NCBI GenBank assembly: GCA_029571425.1
Contig: JAKPSR010000032.1
Location: 1 to 7,708, forward strand
Direction: 5' to 3'
From: Spirochaetota bacterium
GTDB taxonomy: Bacteria > Spirochaetota > Spirochaetia > Treponematales > Treponemataceae
DNA: 7,708 bases
How positions within the stretch are numbered: position 1 is the stretch's first letter; every line of letters starts with the position of its first letter. The position numbers and the translations under genes were made by a program. Of this stretch, positions 5,712 through 7,708 are shown piece by piece. The notes under the pieces are model-generated. The model had not been told where the DNA came from, ran no database searches, and saw nothing but the letters and a program-made list of their open reading frames with translations.

Positions 5712-7490
5712 CTGGGCCACGAAGTAGACCGAGATAAGGACGAACCAAAGGGCGACGAAGCCGAGGGTTAATCCCGCCGCCTGGGCGGGCTTGAGCGCGA
5801 CGAAGAAACTCACCGTCAAGCGCGAAAGATATCGAACGGTTTCCACCGCGTACCGCGAGACGAGGGGAAAGATCGGCAGGGCGAGAACCCACCACGCCTG
5901 AAACCGCTTTCCCGCCGCGAGTCGGTACTTCCACCCAAGGGCAAGGGCGAACACCGAGACAATCAAAATAAGGAAGGGATCGACGAGCCTGGCGAGAAGC
6001 TCACGAAGGGCCGCGGCGCCTTGATACCCGTATCGATCGGCCTTTTCGGCGAAACCGAAGAGCTGGGACAGGGACATCGCGCGCATCCCGCCGTTCGCCG
6101 CGACCACGAGGCCGAAGTCGGCGTACGGCATCTCAAGGACCAGCACCCGCTGGTCGCGCGCGGGGGCGACCCCCTCGATCACGGTCGGAACGATTTCCGT
6201 TCCGGAATCCTGGCGACCAACCGCGCGAAGGAGGAGCTGCGGCTTCCCGCCCGCGGGGCCTTCCGACGCTATATAGGGGAACATCTTCGCGAACGGGGCG
6301 ACCATCCGGAATACGAGCTCGTGATTCGCCGAAAACCGCGCGACCTCAAGGCTTCGAAGATACGCCATCTCGCCGCCCGAGCGTCGGGTATACCCAATCC
6401 CGCGGGCGAACACGACGTCGGCCGTCCCGTCGGGACGGGGGCAGACGAAAAGGACGTCGCGGGCTGACTCGGCGAGTTGGGCATTCGCCGTCTCGTCGAT
6501 GAAGAAGAACGACTCAAGAAGGCCGCGCCGCGCGACGTCGAGAAAACGCTCGACGTCCGGATCAATCTTGCCGTCGGCCGGCTTTCGCTGTTTCTCCGAA
6601 AGATTTAGGAACAAATAGTACGCCGTCAGGTAATCCCCGTTCTGCACCGCCGCATAGCCCTTCTTCTTGATCGCGAAAAGCTCGGCATCGCCCTTTTCCC
6701 GCAAGTCAGCCGAGCCGGCCGCGATCCGGTTCCACGCCGAGGCTGCGAGTCGAAGCGCGTTTTCACGATTCGGGTCCCGCGCCGTGGCGAGCCGCGCGGC
6801 GAGCGTCGCGTAGTAATGGGCGTTAAAGAAATCGAGCCGTCGCTCCGCGTCGCGAGCCTTCTCGAGCGCGCCGAGGACGGTAAGCCCGCGGTCGTCCGCG
6901 AGAACGTCGGGCGGCACGGGAACATCCGCGCCCTTTTTCCCGACAGGCGCCGATAGTTCCGCGCCGCGATACCGAATGCGGTCAAGCAAGGCGAGCGCCT
7001 CGCGGCTTTTCGGCCAAATGCGCACTGCGGTCAGGGCATGCGCCTCGGCCTCAGCCACCTGGTCGGAGGCGAGCTTAACCGCGGCGAGATCGAAATACTC
7101 GGCGTAATCCTGGGAACGAACGTCGGCGAGGGCTTGGCGCGCGCGAAAGCTCGGCGCGACGACCTCCGCCATGCCGACGTACAGGGCAAGGCACACGAGA
7201 CTTAACACGGTCGCGCCCTTCAGGAAGCCAAGCAGGGTGGGCGACCAGCGGCTCACGGCGTCATCGTTCTTCCCGAAGGAAAGGGCGTACCCGACGAGCA
7301 TCCCGCTGATATGGAGCGCCGGCATCCAGGAAACGAACAGAAGGATGCCCTCGCGCAGCCGCCACGGCATAACAAAGGGATCGATCAGTCCGGAAGGCGC
7401 GGGCCGCAAAAAAAACCAGCCGATGCAGATAGCAAGGCCGAGGACGAAATGAAGAAGAACGAAGGGAAGCACGCGCTTGGCGTCACGCAT
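5700..7490 (-). CDS. LptF/LptG-like permease with TPR-like insertion
   Basis: A 596-residue membrane protein. Three N-terminal membrane segments (about 6-28, 48-73, 87-109) are followed by a charged soluble region and three C-terminal ones (about 501-520, 531-550, 568-592). This 3+3 topology is that of LptF/LptG, inner-membrane partners of the ABC ATPase LptB that extract lipopolysaccharide for export. Family-like stretches are EVVAPSFRARQA after the third segment, a beta-rich block (about 345-465) fitting the periplasmic jellyroll, and AMSLSQLFGFAEKADRYGYQ (471-490), then DPFLILIVSVFALALGWKYR, as in E. coli LptG (LSISGLHNYVKYLKSSG, then the fourth segment). Usual family length is about 360-400. 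The excess is at 120-330, an Ala-rich helical region with TPR-like repeats (e.g. 137-171, 271-300). The ATG at 7490 has AAGGGAGG 5 nt upstream (7496-7503) and overlaps the preceding gene by 8 nt. Whether F or G, and whether the substrate is LPS, is unknown. Confidence 0.72.
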   Translation of the reverse strand: MRDAKRVLPFVLLHFVLGLAICIGWFFLRPAPSGLIDPFVMPWRLREGILLFVSWMPALHISGMLVGYALSFGKNDDAVSRWSPTLLGFLKGATVLSLVCLALYVGMAEVVAPSFRARQALADVRSQDYAEYFDLAAVKLASDQVAEAEAHALTAVRIWPKSREALALLDRIRYRGAELSAPVGKKGADVPVPPDVLADDRGLTVLGALEKARDAERRLDFFNAHYYATLAARLATARDPNRENALRLAASAWNRIAAGSADLREKGDAELFAIKKKGYAAVQNGDYLTAYYLFLNLSEKQRKPADGKIDPDVERFLDVARRGLLESFFFIDETANAQLAESARDVLFVCPRPDGTADVVFARGIGYTRRSGGEMAYLRSLEVARFSANHELVFRMVAPFAKMFPYIASEGPAGGKPQLLLRAVGRQDSGTEIVPTVIEGVAPARDQRVLVLEMPYADFGLVVAANGGMRAMSLSQLFGFAEKADRYGYQGAAALRELLARLVDPFLILIVSVFALALGWKYRLAAGKRFQAWWVLALPIFPLVSRYAVETVRYLSRLTVSFFVALKPAQAAGLTLGFVALWFVLISVYFVAQRSE

Positions 7491-7708
7491 ACGAGCCTCC
7501 CTTCCTGCGCGCCGATCGGCGCGAGATCACGGTCATCGCCCCCGCGATGAGGGCAATCGCGCCAAAAGCCCCGCACCATAGCGGCGGTATGAGGCTAGAG
7601 GGCACGGCGTCCGAGAGGAGCCGGCGGATCACGGAAAAGGCCCCGCTCGAGGGAAACCAGGCGTTCATCCAGAGGAATCCCCTGATATACCCGATCGCCA
7701 GGAAGACG
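7483..7708 (-). CDS. LptF/LptG-like permease, C-terminal fragment (5' end outside window)
   Basis: The frame is open from the window edge to TGA (7485-7483), giving about 74 visible residues with no stop upstream; a Met at 7668 is probably internal. The fragment has a hydrophobic start (VFLAIGYIRGFLW), a polar loop, then SSLIPPLWCGAFGAIALIAGAMTVIS and a basic tail, SRRSARRKGG. The last segment resembles the end of LptG (in E. coli, GIPPIIGALLPSASFFLISLWLLMRKS): a Pro-Pro before the sixth membrane helix and a short basic cytoplasmic tail. Its stop overlaps the next gene's start in ATGCGTGA (8 nt), the arrangement expected of a coupled lptF-lptG pair. The identity rests on this short match plus the neighbour, so it is tentative. 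Confidence 0.6.
   Translation of the reverse strand, partial: VFLAIGYIRGFLWMNAWFPSSGAFSVIRRLLSDAVPSSLIPPLWCGAFGAIALIAGAMTVISRRSARRKGGSYA

Noticed and set aside
7508..7523. Perfect 16-bp palindrome CGCGCCGATCGGCGCG
   Set aside because: It lies within Arg/Ser/Ala codons of the permease tail, has no loop and no partner copy seen; it is probably a by-product of GC-rich coding sequence.

Overview
This GC-rich window looks like bacterial chromosome carrying mostly housekeeping genes. No tRNA, rRNA, CRISPR array, insertion sequence, phage gene or integrase was seen, and no gene-free stretch exceeds about 75 bp. A Gram-negative-type envelope is implied by a tandem LptF/LptG-type permease pair. A MurA with Asp in place of the catalytic Cys, as known in Borrelia, Chlamydia and Mycobacterium, together with an outer-membrane-type permease pair and a DUF2156 protein, would fit a high-GC spirochaete. 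That assignment is inference; no marker gene settles it.

Layout. 1-446 (+): the 3' end of an unrecognised protein. 517-651 (-): an unlisted 44-residue small protein with its own sigma70-type promoter (682-711), a Shine-Dalgarno, and a strong intrinsic terminator (445-483). 728-2050 (-): threonine synthase family protein with its own -10 box. 2113-3018 (-): DUF2156 / phosphatidylglycerol lysyltransferase C-terminal-like protein. 3019-3091: a 73-bp divergent promoter region whose two predicted start sites fall on or next to the start codons, so both transcripts may be leaderless. 3092-4366 (+): peptidase T. 4369-5649 (+): MurA, 2 nt behind pepT in an apparent operon. 5661-5711: three hairpin units with an exact 18-bp period between convergent genes. 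5700-7490 (-): a 596-residue LptF/LptG-like permease with an apparent TPR-like insertion. 7483-7708 (-): the C-terminus of a second LptF/LptG-like permease, overlapping the first by 8 nt.

Functionally the window mixes amino-acid and peptide metabolism (threonine synthase, peptidase T), the first committed step of peptidoglycan synthesis (MurA), and a presumed lipid or glycolipid export permease pair. There is no sign of a defence or mobile system. The points most worth a second look are the enlarged LptF/G protein, the 18-bp hairpin array that supplies the stop codon of that gene, the back-to-back leaderless promoters, the MurA Cys-to-Asp change, the altered TSGDTG-like loop in the threonine synthase, and the small protein gene.
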